Assembly: GCA_964608095.1 (NCBI GenBank) | Contig: CAZSMK010000008.1 | Location: 1-54,723 of the forward strand | Source: CAZSMK01 sp964608095 | Lineage (GTDB): Bacteria > Sumerlaeota > Sumerlaeia > MWCT01 > JAGHBZ01 | DNA: 54,723 nucleotides | Reading direction: 5' to 3' | In this document: positions 1 to 8,249 of the stretch, in pieces | How the letters are laid out: each line of letters begins with the position of its first letter | Position numbering within the stretch: the first letter of the stretch is position 1 | Made by a program: the position numbers and the translations under genes | The notes under the pieces: generated by a model | Seen by the model: only the letters and a program-made list of their open reading frames with translations | Database searches by the model: none | Told to the model about the DNA's origin: nothing

Positions 1-99
1 CTGATCGACTCGATCGCCATGGAAGAAGGACTGCGTTTTGCCATTCGTGAAGGCGGGCGTACCGTCGGCGCGGGCGTGGTCACCAGTATCATTGAATAA
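1..99 (+). CDS. tuf: Elongation factor Tu, C-terminal end (partial)
   Basis: Frame 1 reads 32 residues and then TAA at 97-99. The stretch RFAIREGGRTVGAGVVTSI is the nearly invariant end of EF-Tu domain III, the GTPase that delivers aminoacyl-tRNA to the ribosome. The 5' part lies outside the window. Tuf directly upstream of rpmG, tRNA-Trp, secE and nusG is the common bacterial order, which supports the call. Whether a second tuf copy exists cannot be told from here. Confidence 0.96.
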   Translation: MIDSIAMEEGLRFAIREGGRTVGAGVVTSIIE

Positions 100-149
100 A
101 GAAATCGAGCTGAACACAGAAAAAAAGTGTAAAATTTTTATATTTTCTG

Positions 150-179
150 TTGACGTGAACCCCCTTTTTTAGATACAAT
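150..179 (+). promoter_or_regulatory. Sigma-70-type promoter ahead of rpmG
   Basis: TTGACG at 150-155, an 18-base spacer and TACAAT at 174-179 form a good vegetative promoter in the tuf-rpmG gap. It would start transcription of rpmG, tRNA-Trp, secE and nusG, and probably reach the ribosomal protein genes. It was seen by eye; no transcript data are available. Confidence 0.6.
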
Positions 180-264
180 AATTTTCTCTATAGAGTTACT
201 ACGTCTATAAGTCTATAAAAAACAACGTTTTACAACAACATATTCAGGCGGGGACAAAAGATAA

Positions 265-414
265 ATGAGAGATATTATAACATTAGCATGTAGTGATTGT
301 AAGCGGCGTAACTATACCACGACTCGTAATAAAAAGAAACAGCAGCAACGATTAGAATTAAAAAAATATTGCCCATATTGTCGGGGTCATCGCGTTCATA
401 AAGAGATTCGATAG
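265..414 (+). CDS. rpmG: 50S ribosomal protein L33
   Basis: This 49-residue protein is a small component of the large ribosomal subunit. It begins MRDIITLACSDCKRRNYTT and has two CxxC pairs (CSDC near residues 9-12, CPYC near 36-39). It is therefore the zinc-binding (C+) form of L33. The GGGGACAAAAG stretch upstream can serve as ribosome binding site. The gene sits between tuf and tRNA-Trp, its usual place. Its TAG stop (412-414) ends one base before the mature tRNA-Trp, so mRNA and tRNA must be separated from one transcript. Confidence 0.97.
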   Translation: MRDIITLACSDCKRRNYTTTRNKKKQQQRLELKKYCPYCRGHRVHKEIR

Positions 415-415
415 C

Positions 416-492
416 AGACCAGTAGCTCAAATGGTTAGAGCAGCGGTCTCCAAAACCGCAGGCTGGGGGTTCGAGTCCCTCCTGGTCTGCCA
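416..492 (+). tRNA. trnW: tRNA-Trp (anticodon CCA)
   Basis: A full cloverleaf can be drawn: acceptor AGACCAG/CTGGTCT, D-arm GCTC/GAGC, anticodon stem GCGGT/ACCGC with loop CTCCAAA, and T-arm around TTCGAGT. The discriminator G489 is followed by an encoded CCA at 490-492. Anticodon CCA reads UGG. It lies between rpmG and secE as in many bacteria and begins one base after the rpmG stop. Confidence 0.97.
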
Positions 493-724
493 GAACCTTA
501 AGACGAAGATACGAGAGTCATCATTGAACGAAACTAAAAAGGCACAAAAAAATATAGCAAAACGGGTGTGCTGCACAAGAGGGGAAATAACGGTTCAGCC
601 CTCTTTACATCGTAATATTTACCGCTGTTCTTCCTTTCCAGCTATGATTACGGAATATACTTAACATGCCAGGTAAAAGTAGTAAGCGCTTTCTGACACC
701 ATTATAAAGAGGAAAAGTATCGCC

Positions 725-928
725 ATGGGAAAGATTAAAGAGAGATGGGGCAAAATAAAGGGTTTCTTCCAGGAAGTAAAGAGAGAGACGAAGCAGGTCA
801 CCTGGCCTACGAAGACAGAGCTTTTCAGCTATACCCTTGCTGTACTCATAACGGTATTTTTGTTAAGTGTCATCATCGGAATAGAGGATAAAATAATAAG
901 TAGTATTATAGCGGTCATAATAAGATAA
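725..928 (+). CDS. secE: Preprotein translocase subunit SecE
   Basis: This 67-residue protein has the short bacterial SecE form: a charged amphipathic N-terminal helix with the family signature EVKRETKQVTWPTKTEL (about residues 17-33) and then one membrane segment (about 36-60). SecE clamps SecY in the inner-membrane SecYEG channel. The ATG follows an AGAGGAAAAG ribosome binding site at 709-718. Its TAA overlaps the nusG ATG as TAATG at 926-930, so the two are translationally coupled. Confidence 0.96.
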   Translation: MGKIKERWGKIKGFFQEVKRETKQVTWPTKTELFSYTLAVLITVFLLSVIIGIEDKIISSIIAVIIR

Positions 929-1452
929 TGAATTGGTATGTAATACATACATATACAGGATTTGAACTCAAGGTCAAACAGACCATCGAGTATCTGGCGA
1001 CGGTTCAGGATTGGCGCGGGCGAATCGGTCGGGTGGTCATTCCTCTCGAAAAAGTCGTCATGCAGAAGTCTACCCAGCCTGAAACACGACAGCGTAATCT
1101 TATGCCGGGCTATGTCTTTGTCGAATTGGGAGAAGACGAGGAGATTTTCAACCAGATAAGGAAAATTCCAGGCGTAAGCGCGTTTCTGGGTCCCGGCGGG
1201 CATCCTGAAAAATTGTCTGAAAAAGATACCGAAGCCATGCTTGACCTGGTGGAATCACGTGCAACACGTCCTAAAAAACTTATTACCTTTCGAAAAGGAG
1301 AACAGGTTAAGGTCACGGATGGCCCATTCGCCAATTTCATCGGCGTCATCGATGAAATAGACGAGGATAAAGCAAAACTGCGGGTGCTTGTCACCATTTT
1401 CGGCAGACAAACCCCGCTCGAACTCGAAGTCACACAGGTGGAATCATTATAG
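928..1452 (+). CDS. nusG: Transcription termination/antitermination factor NusG
   Basis: The 174-residue product binds the RNA polymerase clamp and links it to Rho or the ribosome. It starts with the family signature WYVIHTYTGFE, which opens the NGN domain (about residues 1-115). A C-terminal KOW domain follows (about 120-174, with FRKGEQVKVTDGPF and the final FGRQTPLELE). The length is typical for the family and no extra domain is inserted. It overlaps secE by one base and is followed by rplK after 22 bases, as part of one operon. Confidence 0.97.
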   Translation: MNWYVIHTYTGFELKVKQTIEYLATVQDWRGRIGRVVIPLEKVVMQKSTQPETRQRNLMPGYVFVELGEDEEIFNQIRKIPGVSAFLGPGGHPEKLSEKDTEAMLDLVESRATRPKKLITFRKGEQVKVTDGPFANFIGVIDEIDEDKAKLRVLVTIFGRQTPLELEVTQVESL

Positions 1453-1474
1453 AGCGAAGAAGAGGAAGCGAACG

Positions 1475-1900
1475 ATGGGAAAAAAAGTACTTGCACAAGT
1501 AAAACTTCAGCTACCTGCAGGACAAGCGACTCCTGCGCCACCGGTAGGTCCCGCTCTTGGACAGCACGGAGTCAATATCATGGACTTTTGCAAACAATTT
1601 AATGCAAGAACCAAGGATGACGTAGGGCTTATCATCCCTGCAGTTATTACTATCTTTGGAGACAGATCCTTTACCTTCATAACAAAAACCCCGCCGGCAA
1701 GCGTGCTGTTAAAGAAGGCGGCGGGTCTCGCCAAGGGCTCAGGCGTACCTAATAAAGAGAAGGTCGGTAAAGTAACGCGAGACCAGATAAAAGAAATTGC
1801 ACAAACCAAGATGCCTGACCTTAATGCACGGGAAATAGAACCTGCCATGCGTATTATTGAGGGAACTGCACGAAGCATGGGTATTGAAATCTCAGAATAA
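1475..1900 (+). CDS. rplK: 50S ribosomal protein L11
   Basis: This 141-residue protein of the GTPase-associated centre of the large subunit binds 23S rRNA with L10-L7/L12. The proline-rich N-terminal domain (LPAGQATPAPPVGPALGQHG, about residues 13-32) and C-terminal RNA-binding domain are intact. The frame is open further upstream, but the L11 N-terminus begins at the ATG at 1475. That ATG is preceded by a purine-rich AGAGGAAGCG ribosome binding site, and this start removes an overlap with nusG. Confidence 0.97.
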   Translation: MGKKVLAQVKLQLPAGQATPAPPVGPALGQHGVNIMDFCKQFNARTKDDVGLIIPAVITIFGDRSFTFITKTPPASVLLKKAAGLAKGSGVPNKEKVGKVTRDQIKEIAQTKMPDLNAREIEPAMRIIEGTARSMGIEISE

Positions 1901-1916
1901 AGAGGATAGATGAACT

Positions 1917-2600
1917 ATGAGACGAGGCAAACGATATGCTGAAGTAGCGACAAAGGTGGATAAACAGGCGCAGTATGAGATTCCTGAAGCAGTCGAGAAG
2001 GTGCGGGAGGTTAATATTGCACAATTTGATCCGGGTGTTGATATTCATGTGCGCCTTAACGTGGACCCCCGAAATTCAGAACATCAGGTGCGTGGCACAG
2101 TCGTGTTGCCTCATGGCACCGGTAAAACGAAGCGTATCTTGGTGTTTGCCCGGGGCGACAAAGCAAAAGAGGCAAAAGAAGCGGGAGCTGATTTTGTAGG
2201 TGAGGCGGATTTAATAGAAAAGATCCAGGAAGGCTGGCTCGAGTTCGATGTCTCAGTTGCAACACCCGATATGATGCGCGAGGTGGCGAAAGTGGGTAAG
2301 ATTCTCGGTCCTCGCGGCTTAATGCCAAGCCCGAAAGCCGGCACTGTATCCACGGATGTCGCCAATGTCATTCAGGAACTTAAACGGGGACGAGTGGAGT
2401 TCAGGTTCGACCGAAGCGGAATCATACATTCAACAGTCGGTAAACTGTCGTTCAGTAATGAACAGCTTGTGGAAAATATCAAGGCATTCCTCGACGCAGT
2501 TATCAAGGCAAGACCACCCGCGGTAAAAGGAACCTATATCAAGAGCATCGTACTGGCGACCACCATGAGTCCGGGAATCAAGATACAATATAGCGCCTGA
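1917..2600 (+). CDS. rplA: 50S ribosomal protein L1
   Basis: The 227-residue protein of the L1 stalk helps release deacylated tRNA from the E site. Recognisable segments are RVFARGDKAKEAKEAGAD-like residues near 80 and GKILGPRGLMPSPKAGT near 126-142. The length is typical. It starts 16 bases after rplK. In many bacteria L1 also represses its own L11-L1 operon by binding the mRNA leader, but no such site was clear here. Its stop lies in a small hairpin (2594-2608) followed by GTTTTGTT, a possible weak attenuator. Confidence 0.96.
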   Translation: MRRGKRYAEVATKVDKQAQYEIPEAVEKVREVNIAQFDPGVDIHVRLNVDPRNSEHQVRGTVVLPHGTGKTKRILVFARGDKAKEAKEAGADFVGEADLIEKIQEGWLEFDVSVATPDMMREVAKVGKILGPRGLMPSPKAGTVSTDVANVIQELKRGRVEFRFDRSGIIHSTVGKLSFSNEQLVENIKAFLDAVIKARPPAVKGTYIKSIVLATTMSPGIKIQYSA

Positions 2601-2644
2601 TAAAGGCGTGTTTTGTTATACATTTTTGCTCTTTTGACATTACT

Positions 2645-2745
2645 ATTCAACCCTTGCCAGAGACCGTAGGTCCCTGAAAGAGAAGATCAAATAAGGGATA
2701 ATGTGGGTGAAAAATCGTACCACACCTACCAAGGCGAAAGGGAAA
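2645..2745 (+). promoter_or_regulatory. L10 leader (autoregulatory mRNA structure before rplJ)
   Basis: The 283-base rplA-rplJ gap contains AGACCGTAGGT near 2659 and ACCTACCAAGGCGAAAGGG near 2724-2742. The paired AGGT/ACCT elements and flanking CCTT...AAGG stem resemble the ribosomal L10 leader, which binds the L10-L7/L12 complex and represses rplJL. Boundaries are approximate. The rest of the gap (2746-2883) contains an AGAAT...ATTCT pairing and an AGAAAGGAGGAC ribosome binding site just ahead of rplJ. Confidence 0.7.
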
Positions 2746-2883
2746 CGTTCTTTGCCTCCATAGAATAAGAACAGGCAAATCTCCAGTGACGAATTCTATT
2801 TCCAGCAGAGCGGGTTAATCTGGCAGGTCTTATAGTCCTCAGGGTTGTAATAAGAGTCAAACCACCAGAGAAAGGAGGACTTC

Positions 2884-3399
2884 ATGCTAAAGGCTGATAA
2901 AGTCGAGCTGCTTAAAAACCTGAGAGAGAAGATCAGCAAAGCACGGGTTCTTGTCCTGACCGATTTTCGAGGCTTGACCATGGAACAATTAAACGATCTT
3001 CGACAAATGTTATATGATAAAAATGTCGAATTTCGTGTGGTAAAGAATCGCATCACCAAACGAGCCTTGAAAGAGGAAGAACAGGATACCCTTGATGAAC
3101 TGCTGGTCGGTCCAACAGGTATAGCCTTCGGCTATGATGACCCGGTAGAACCTATAAAGTTGCTTGTCGAGTTCAGGAAAAACCAGGAGATTCTTCAGTT
3201 GAAAGGCGGTTTGATGGAGGGGACGAAGCTGGACGTGGCAAAACTGGAACAGATTGCCAAACTCCCCACCATAAACGAGATGTACGGTCGTATAGTGGGT
3301 AGCTTGAAGTCACCGCTTTTAAACGTTGTCTGGCGATTGAAATCGGCAACAGGGAAACTTGCATGGGCACTGAAAGCTGTAGCCGAAACAAAACAATGA
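2884..3399 (+). CDS. rplJ: 50S ribosomal protein L10
   Basis: This 171-residue protein is the base of the ribosomal stalk and anchors L7/L12 dimers through its C-terminal helix. The N-terminal domain has the family look: KVELLKNLREKISKARVLVLTDFRGLT, then the FRVVKNRITKRAL segment around residues 51-63. The ATG lies seven bases after a strong AAAGGAGG. The long upstream leader predicts autorepression by L10-L7/L12. The rplL gene follows after 56 bases. Confidence 0.95.
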   Translation: MLKADKVELLKNLREKISKARVLVLTDFRGLTMEQLNDLRQMLYDKNVEFRVVKNRITKRALKEEEQDTLDELLVGPTGIAFGYDDPVEPIKLLVEFRKNQEILQLKGGLMEGTKLDVAKLEQIAKLPTINEMYGRIVGSLKSPLLNVVWRLKSATGKLAWALKAVAETKQ

Positions 3400-3455
3400 A
3401 GAGAGAGTACCAGTAAAGAACACAGTAAGAGACCAAAATCGCGGAGGTAAAGAAA

Positions 3456-3848
3456 ATGGCGGAAGAAAAATTAACGAAAGACCAGATAATAGAAGCGTTA
3501 AAGAACATGACATTGTTGGAGATAAACGAGCTGGTCGAAGGAATCGAAGAGACGTTCGGCGTGAGTGCAGCGATGCCTGCGGTAGCAGTAGGAGGCGCCC
3601 CTGCTGCAGGGGGACCTGAACCCGCTGAGGAAGAGAAAACCGAATTCGATGTAATTCTCAAAGAAATTGGGAGCGAAAAGATAAAGGTCATCAAAGAGGT
3701 TCGTGCAGTTACCAACCTGGGACTCAAAGAAGCAAAAGATCTGGTCGACAGCGCCCCCAAGGAGATAGCGACTGGAGTAAGCAAAGAAGAAGCGGAAAAA
3801 ATCAAGAAAAAGATCGAGGAAGTCGGCGCAACCATCGAGATCAAATAA
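3456..3848 (+). CDS. rplL: 50S ribosomal protein L7/L12
   Basis: The 130-residue stalk protein recruits translation GTPases. It has an N-terminal dimerisation helix region (about 1-35), an Ala/Gly/Pro-rich hinge (about 43-62), and a C-terminal factor-binding domain with EKTEFDVILKEIG and KVIKEVRAVTNLGLKEAKDLV. The length is normal. The GCGGAGGTAAAG ribosome binding site is strong, as expected for the most abundant ribosomal protein. A 312-base gap with two hairpins separates it from rpoB. Confidence 0.97.
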   Translation: MAEEKLTKDQIIEALKNMTLLEINELVEGIEETFGVSAAMPAVAVGGAPAAGGPEPAEEEKTEFDVILKEIGSEKIKVIKEVRAVTNLGLKEAKDLVDSAPKEIATGVSKEEAEKIKKKIEEVGATIEIK

Positions 3849-3896
3849 ATTCCGCATGTATCGAATTTAAAATAAAGGTAATATAAAACTTTTTCC

Positions 3897-3922
3897 GTTC
3901 CTTGCCGCTTAGCAAGGAAGAA
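3897..3922 (+). promoter_or_regulatory. Hairpin in the rplL-rpoB gap, possible RNA processing site
   Basis: TTCCTTGC at 3898-3905 pairs perfectly with GCAAGGAA at 3912-3919 across a six-base loop. No T-run follows, so it is not a terminator. Double-stranded processing sites between rplL and rpoB are known in enterobacteria (RNase III); a similar role here is inference. Confidence 0.4.
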
Positions 3923-4011
3923 CACGTATTAAAATCACTAACAAAAGCAACATATTCTCCATAGTTATTCACGAATGTAAACGTCTATTATTGGAGAAGA
4001 AGAGGGATTAC

Positions 4012-4164
4012 ATGAACAATCCCTTAGAGTATTACGATGACTATTCGGGTAAGACTGAAATGTTCAAGAGGCGATTTATTACCAGTCTTACCCTTAGTTT
4101 TTTCATTGACCGAACTACGAGGTCACCTATTCTGAACTTTACAAAGGGGGACACCTTACAATGA
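4012..4164 (+). CDS. Possible 50-codon upstream reading frame coupled to rpoB
   Basis: An open frame starts at ATG 4012 after a purine-rich GGAGAAGAAGAGGG stretch (3993-4006). It runs 50 codons and stops with a TGA at 4162-4164 that overlaps the rpoB ATG as ATGA. The translation is MNNPLEYYDDYSGK... with a basic and aromatic middle; no family is recognised. It spans the complete terminator-like hairpin at 4047-4104, so ribosomes translating it would melt that hairpin and deliver reinitiation at rpoB. It could instead be a chance frame. The geometry is unusual enough to record; coding is unproven. Confidence 0.35.
   Translation: MNNPLEYYDDYSGKTEMFKRRFITSLTLSFFIDRTTRSPILNFTKGDTLQ
4047..4104 (+). 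terminator. Attenuator-like hairpin before rpoB
   Basis: GGGTAAGACTG at 4047-4057 pairs perfectly with CAGTCTTACCC at 4083-4093 across a 25-base loop. TTAGTTTTTTC follows, the form of an intrinsic terminator. Partial termination here would lower rpoBC expression relative to rplJL, as is known in Escherichia coli at the same place. Confidence 0.7.
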
Positions 4165-7100
4165 AGAAAACAAACAATGAGCGAATCAATTTTTCGAAGA
4201 TCCCCACCGTCCTCGACCTTCCCTATCTGTTAGAGATACAGAAAAGATCCTATGATGGATTTCTGCAATTTGACACGCCACCGATGTTACGAGAGGATAC
4301 CGGGCTTCAGGAGCTCTTCAAGGAAGTATTTCCGATAACGTGTCCGGGTGAACTATCCACCCTTGAATTTGTTGAATACAGCTTTGGACGCCCCAAATAT
4401 ACGCCTGATGAATGTATAGACCGCGGAATGAGCTATGGCGCACCCCTAAGGGTTAATCTGCAACTCATCGTCCGGGAACGTAACGAAGAGACGGGAGACG
4501 TAGAGATTAAGGACATCAAGGAACAAGAGGTCTATCTGGGCGAAATGCCGCTCATGACCGATAAGCGTACCTTTATCGTAAACGGAGCGGAGCGTGTAAT
4601 TGTCAGCCAGTTGCATAGATCGCCGGGTGTGAGCTTCTCCCAGAGCACGCATACCACCGGAAAAACCATCTATTCTGCGAGGATAATCCCCTACCGCGGT
4701 GCATGGTTGGAATTTGAAGTTGATGTAAACAACATACTTATGGTGTTGGTCGATAGAAAACGACGTATGCCGGGTACAATGCTCCTGCGCGTGTTGGGTC
4801 TTGAAACAGATGAACAAATCGCCGATGAATTTTTCTCCACCGAGCGATTGAGCCTTCGCGGGTACAAGAAAGGCACCACGAAAGTTTCTCAAATGGAAAA
4901 CTATATAGGCGAGACTATTGTAGAACCTGTAGTGTCTCCAAAAACCGGGCAACTTATTGCCGACAAAGGGCAAAAAGTCACAGGGCGCTTGATCGAACAG
5001 TTGAAAAGTCATGATGTTAAAGAAGCATATCTGTCAAAGGTCAAAGGCTTTGAACACCTTATCGGCCGTCTCTTATCCAAGGATGTTGTCGATACAAAGA
5101 CCGGTGAAATCATTGCAGAATGTTTTGAACCTGTGACTACAAATGTACTTAACAAATGTGCCGACTGCAATATCAAGACAATCAACTGTATCATCTGTGA
5201 ACATCCAGAAGCAGACGTTATTCTCTCGACGTGGCGAAAAGACAAATATAAATCCTATGAAGAAGTCCTGCTCGAATTCTTCAAGCGGCTGCGCCCAGGT
5301 AATCCGGTAAATATTTATGCAGCCCACAGATTGGTCGACGATATGTTCTTTAACGTCCGGCGCTACGACCTTGGCAAAGTAGGCAGATACAAAATAAACC
5401 GTCGTCTGCGACGTCCATCCGTAGATGGCTCGCGAACCCTTGAGAAAGGAGACGTGGTGGATGTCGTCAAGTTACTGATTCGCCTCCAGCGCGAGCAGCT
5501 GGAAGTGGACGATATAGATCATCTTGGGAACCGCCGTGTACGAAGTGTCGGCGAGCTTCTTCAGAACCAGTTGCGGCTTGCCTTCATCGAAGTTGAACGA
5601 ACCGCTCGTGAACGTATGAACATTACGGAACTGGAATCCTTGATGCCTCAAAATCTCATAAATGCGAAACCCATTATTGTTGCGGTCAAGGATTTCTTCG
5701 GACGAAGCCAACTGTCGCAGTTTATGGATCAGACAAATCCACTTGCAGAGTTGACACACAAGCGCCGCTTGAGCGCATTGGGACCGGGCGGGCTTAGCCG
5801 GGAACGAGCCGGCTTTGAAGTACGGGACGTTCACCACACCCATTACGGCAGAATTTGTCCCATTGAAACTCCCGAGGGACCGAACATCGGACTGATTCAG
5901 TCACTGGCGTCCTTCGCACAGATAAACGATTTCGGGTTTATCGAATCTCCTTACCGTAAAGTAGGCAGCGGGAAAGCAAGCAAAAAGATCGAGTTTCTTA
6001 CCGCAGACATTGAAGACGACCATCGAGTCGCACAAGCTAATGCGCCGCTTGACAAAAACGGCAATTTTATCCGGGATACGGTGCTGTGTCGTTACCGCGG
6101 GGATTTCCCTCGCATCAAACCACCCGATGTGGAATTTATGGATGTATCTCCTCTGCAGATGGTAAGTATCTCTGCGGCATTGATCCCCTTTCTCGAACAC
6201 GACGACGCAAACCGTGCATTGATGGGTTCGAATATGCAACGTCAGGCTGTACCCCTGCTTTTTACCGAACAGGCTATTGTGGGTACCAACATCGAAGGCA
6301 AGGTTGCACACGATTCAGGGGTATGCATAGTCGCAGAGCGCGGTGGTGTTGTTGAAAAAGTTGCAGCGGATAAGATTATAATCAAAACAAGTGATGGCAG
6401 CAGGGACAAATACGTGTTGAAAAAGTTTAATCGCTCAAACCAGAACACGAGTCTCAACCAGAAACCAATTGTGTCCGAAGGCGATAAGGTCGAAGGCGGT
6501 CAGATTATTGCCGATGGACCGGGGACTAAAGATGGGGAGCTCGCCCTGGGTAGAAACGTCCTTGTAGCGTTTATGTCCTGGGGTGGATATAACTTTGAGG
6601 ATGCAGTCCTCATAAGTGAACGCCTGGTGAAAGACGATGTGCTGACTTCTGTGCACATTGAAGAGTTCGAGATCGATGCGCGTGATACGAAACAAGGCAA
6701 GGAAGAAATCACACGCGATATTCCCAACATCAGCGAGGATATGCTGGCAAAACTCGATGAAAACGGTATCATCCGCGTCGGGTTGGAAGTCAAACATGGC
6801 GACATCCTTGTGGGAAAAATCTCGCCAAAAGGCGAAACCGAGCTGACAAGTGAAGAGAAGTTGCTCCGGGCAATCTTTGGTGAAAAAGCCTCGGATGTAA
6901 AAGACTCTTCTCTGCGAGTTCCGCCTGGAATCACGGGCACAGTTATTGACGTCAAAATATTCAGCCGGAAAGAACGCTCCTCGCGAACCGACCGCCTTGA
7001 TCGTGAAAAAGCAGAAGAAATCAACGCATGGCGTGAAGAAGAGCTTTCACTACTCGAGAAGGAATTTGAGGAGAAGCTGATAAGTCTTCTCGAAAATGAG

Positions 7101-8195
7101 CTGACTACAGATGTGACCAATTTTGAAGATGGTAAAATTATTCACAAGAAGGGCAAAAAGATTGATGATAAAGCCCTGAGTTATATAAAACACTGCCTGA
7201 AGACAGGAATGTTGCCTGTCGAGGGCAAGTGTGGAAACCTCATCAAAAAGTTGTATCAGGAAAAAGTAATCAGGGAACGGGAGATCGAGGACCAGGCACG
7301 AAACCAGATCGAACGAATTAAAACCGGCGATGAACTCCCTCATGGTGTTAATACCATGGTGAAAGTCTATATTGCCCAACGACGTAAGATATCAGTCGGA
7401 GATAAGATCGCCGGTCGTCATGGGAATAAGGGCGTAGTAGCGAAAATCCTTTCTGAAGAAGATATGCCTTTTCTCGAGGACGGCACTCCTGTCGATCTGG
7501 TTCTGAATCCCCTCGGTGTCCCCTCACGTATGAACGTCGGACAAATTTTTGAGACCTATCTTGGCTGGGCCGGTAAAGTATTGGGACTGCAGTTCGCGTC
7601 GACCGTATTTGATGGTGCGGCTGAAGAGGATATTAAAGGCTATTTGAAAAAAGCAGGGCTGCCCGAAACCGGTCAGACCGTACTTTATGATGGACATACC
7701 GGACAATCCTTTGATCAAAAGGTCTCGGTCGGCTATATTTACGTGATGAAGCTGAACCATATGGTAGATGACAAGATGCATGCACGGGCTATTGGACCTT
7801 ACTCTATCGTGACCCAACAACCCCTCGGCGGAAAAGCGCAATTCGGCGGTCAGCGATTCGGCGAAATGGAGGTCTGGGCGCTCGAGGGATATGGCGCCGC
7901 CTATTCTCTCCAGGAAATGCTGACCGTGAAATCTGACGACGTCGTCGGTAGAAGTAAAATCTATGAATCTATCATCAAAGGTTCAAATGTGCTGCAGCCG
8001 GGTATCCCGGAATCGTTCAATGTCCTGGTTAAAGAGATTCAAAGTCTGGGGCTGAATTTCGAGCTACTGACCGAGGCTCCTGATCTGGAACTCGAAGAAA
8101 CCGCTCTCAAGAGCTCTTTTCTCGAGGATACGGATGAGGGACTTCTGGCGGAATCCGATGACTCGGACAAGGAATATGAAGAAGAAGAAGTATAA
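4161..8195 (+). CDS. rpoB: DNA-directed RNA polymerase subunit beta
   Basis: The 1344-residue beta subunit carries the usual landmarks. The N-terminus FSKIPTVLDLPYLLEIQKRSYDGF is typical. The rifampicin pocket (SQLSQFMDQTNPLAELTHK from residue 516) has Asp523, the His of THKRR and the Ser of RLSALG in the sensitive state. C-terminal catalytic lysine regions include GDKIAGRHGNKGVV and the GGKAQFGGQRFGEMEVWALE block. Residues 333-346 contain Cys333, Cys336, Cys343 and Cys346 (CxxC-x6-CxxC) in the beta2 lobe. I do not know this from model RpoB proteins, and it may bind zinc. The C-terminus is a Glu/Asp-rich tail. The ribosome binding site is AAGGGGG, ten bases ahead of the ATG. Confidence 0.98.
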   Translation: MKKTNNERINFSKIPTVLDLPYLLEIQKRSYDGFLQFDTPPMLREDTGLQELFKEVFPITCPGELSTLEFVEYSFGRPKYTPDECIDRGMSYGAPLRVNLQLIVRERNEETGDVEIKDIKEQEVYLGEMPLMTDKRTFIVNGAERVIVSQLHRSPGVSFSQSTHTTGKTIYSARIIPYRGAWLEFEVDVNNILMVLVDRKRRMPGTMLLRVLGLETDEQIADEFFSTERLSLRGYKKGTTKVSQMENYIGETIVEPVVSPKTGQLIADKGQKVTGRLIEQLKSHDVKEAYLSKVKGFEHLIGRLLSKDVVDTKTGEIIAECFEPVTTNVLNKCADCNIKTINCIICEHPEADVILSTWRKDKYKSYEEVLLEFFKRLRPGNPVNIYAAHRLVDDMFFNVRRYDLGKVGRYKINRRLRRPSVDGSRTLEKGDVVDVVKLLIRLQREQLEVDDIDHLGNRRVRSVGELLQNQLRLAFIEVERTARERMNITELESLMPQNLINAKPIIVAVKDFFGRSQLSQFMDQTNPLAELTHKRRLSALGPGGLSRERAGFEVRDVHHTHYGRICPIETPEGPNIGLIQSLASFAQINDFGFIESPYRKVGSGKASKKIEFLTADIEDDHRVAQANAPLDKNGNFIRDTVLCRYRGDFPRIKPPDVEFMDVSPLQMVSISAALIPFLEHDDANRALMGSNMQRQAVPLLFTEQAIVGTNIEGKVAHDSGVCIVAERGGVVEKVAADKIIIKTSDGSRDKYVLKKFNRSNQNTSLNQKPIVSEGDKVEGGQIIADGPGTKDGELALGRNVLVAFMSWGGYNFEDAVLISERLVKDDVLTSVHIEEFEIDARDTKQGKEEITRDIPNISEDMLAKLDENGIIRVGLEVKHGDILVGKISPKGETELTSEEKLLRAIFGEKASDVKDSSLRVPPGITGTVIDVKIFSRKERSSRTDRLDREKAEEINAWREEELSLLEKEFEEKLISLLENELTTDVTNFEDGKIIHKKGKKIDDKALSYIKHCLKTGMLPVEGKCGNLIKKLYQEKVIREREIEDQARNQIERIKTGDELPHGVNTMVKVYIAQRRKISVGDKIAGRHGNKGVVAKILSEEDMPFLEDGTPVDLVLNPLGVPSRMNVGQIFETYLGWAGKVLGLQFASTVFDGAAEEDIKGYLKKAGLPETGQTVLYDGHTGQSFDQKVSVGYIYVMKLNHMVDDKMHARAIGPYSIVTQQPLGGKAQFGGQRFGEMEVWALEGYGAAYSLQEMLTVKSDDVVGRSKIYESIIKGSNVLQPGIPESFNVLVKEIQSLGLNFELLTEAPDLELEETALKSSFLEDTDEGLLAESDDSDKEYEEEEV

Positions 8196-8249
8196 TAACA
8201 CATACTTCAAGCATATATATAACACAATAAGTCCTTAAGGGGGACGGCC

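Noticed and set aside
431..664. 77-codon open frame running across tRNA-Trp
   Set aside because: It starts inside the tRNA and its first residues are just translated tRNA sequence. It has no ribosome binding site and no plausible protein features.
1388..1474. N-terminal extension of L11
   Set aside because: It lies inside nusG in another frame. L11 proteins start with MGKKV, which is at 1475 with its own ribosome binding site.
2632..2660. Promoter in the rplA-rplJ gap
   Set aside because: TTGACA at 2634 is good, but no -10 element is found at proper distance.
4446..7841. Many antisense frames over rpoB and rpoC
   Set aside because: They are shadow frames of highly constrained genes. None has a ribosome binding site or a recognisable domain.
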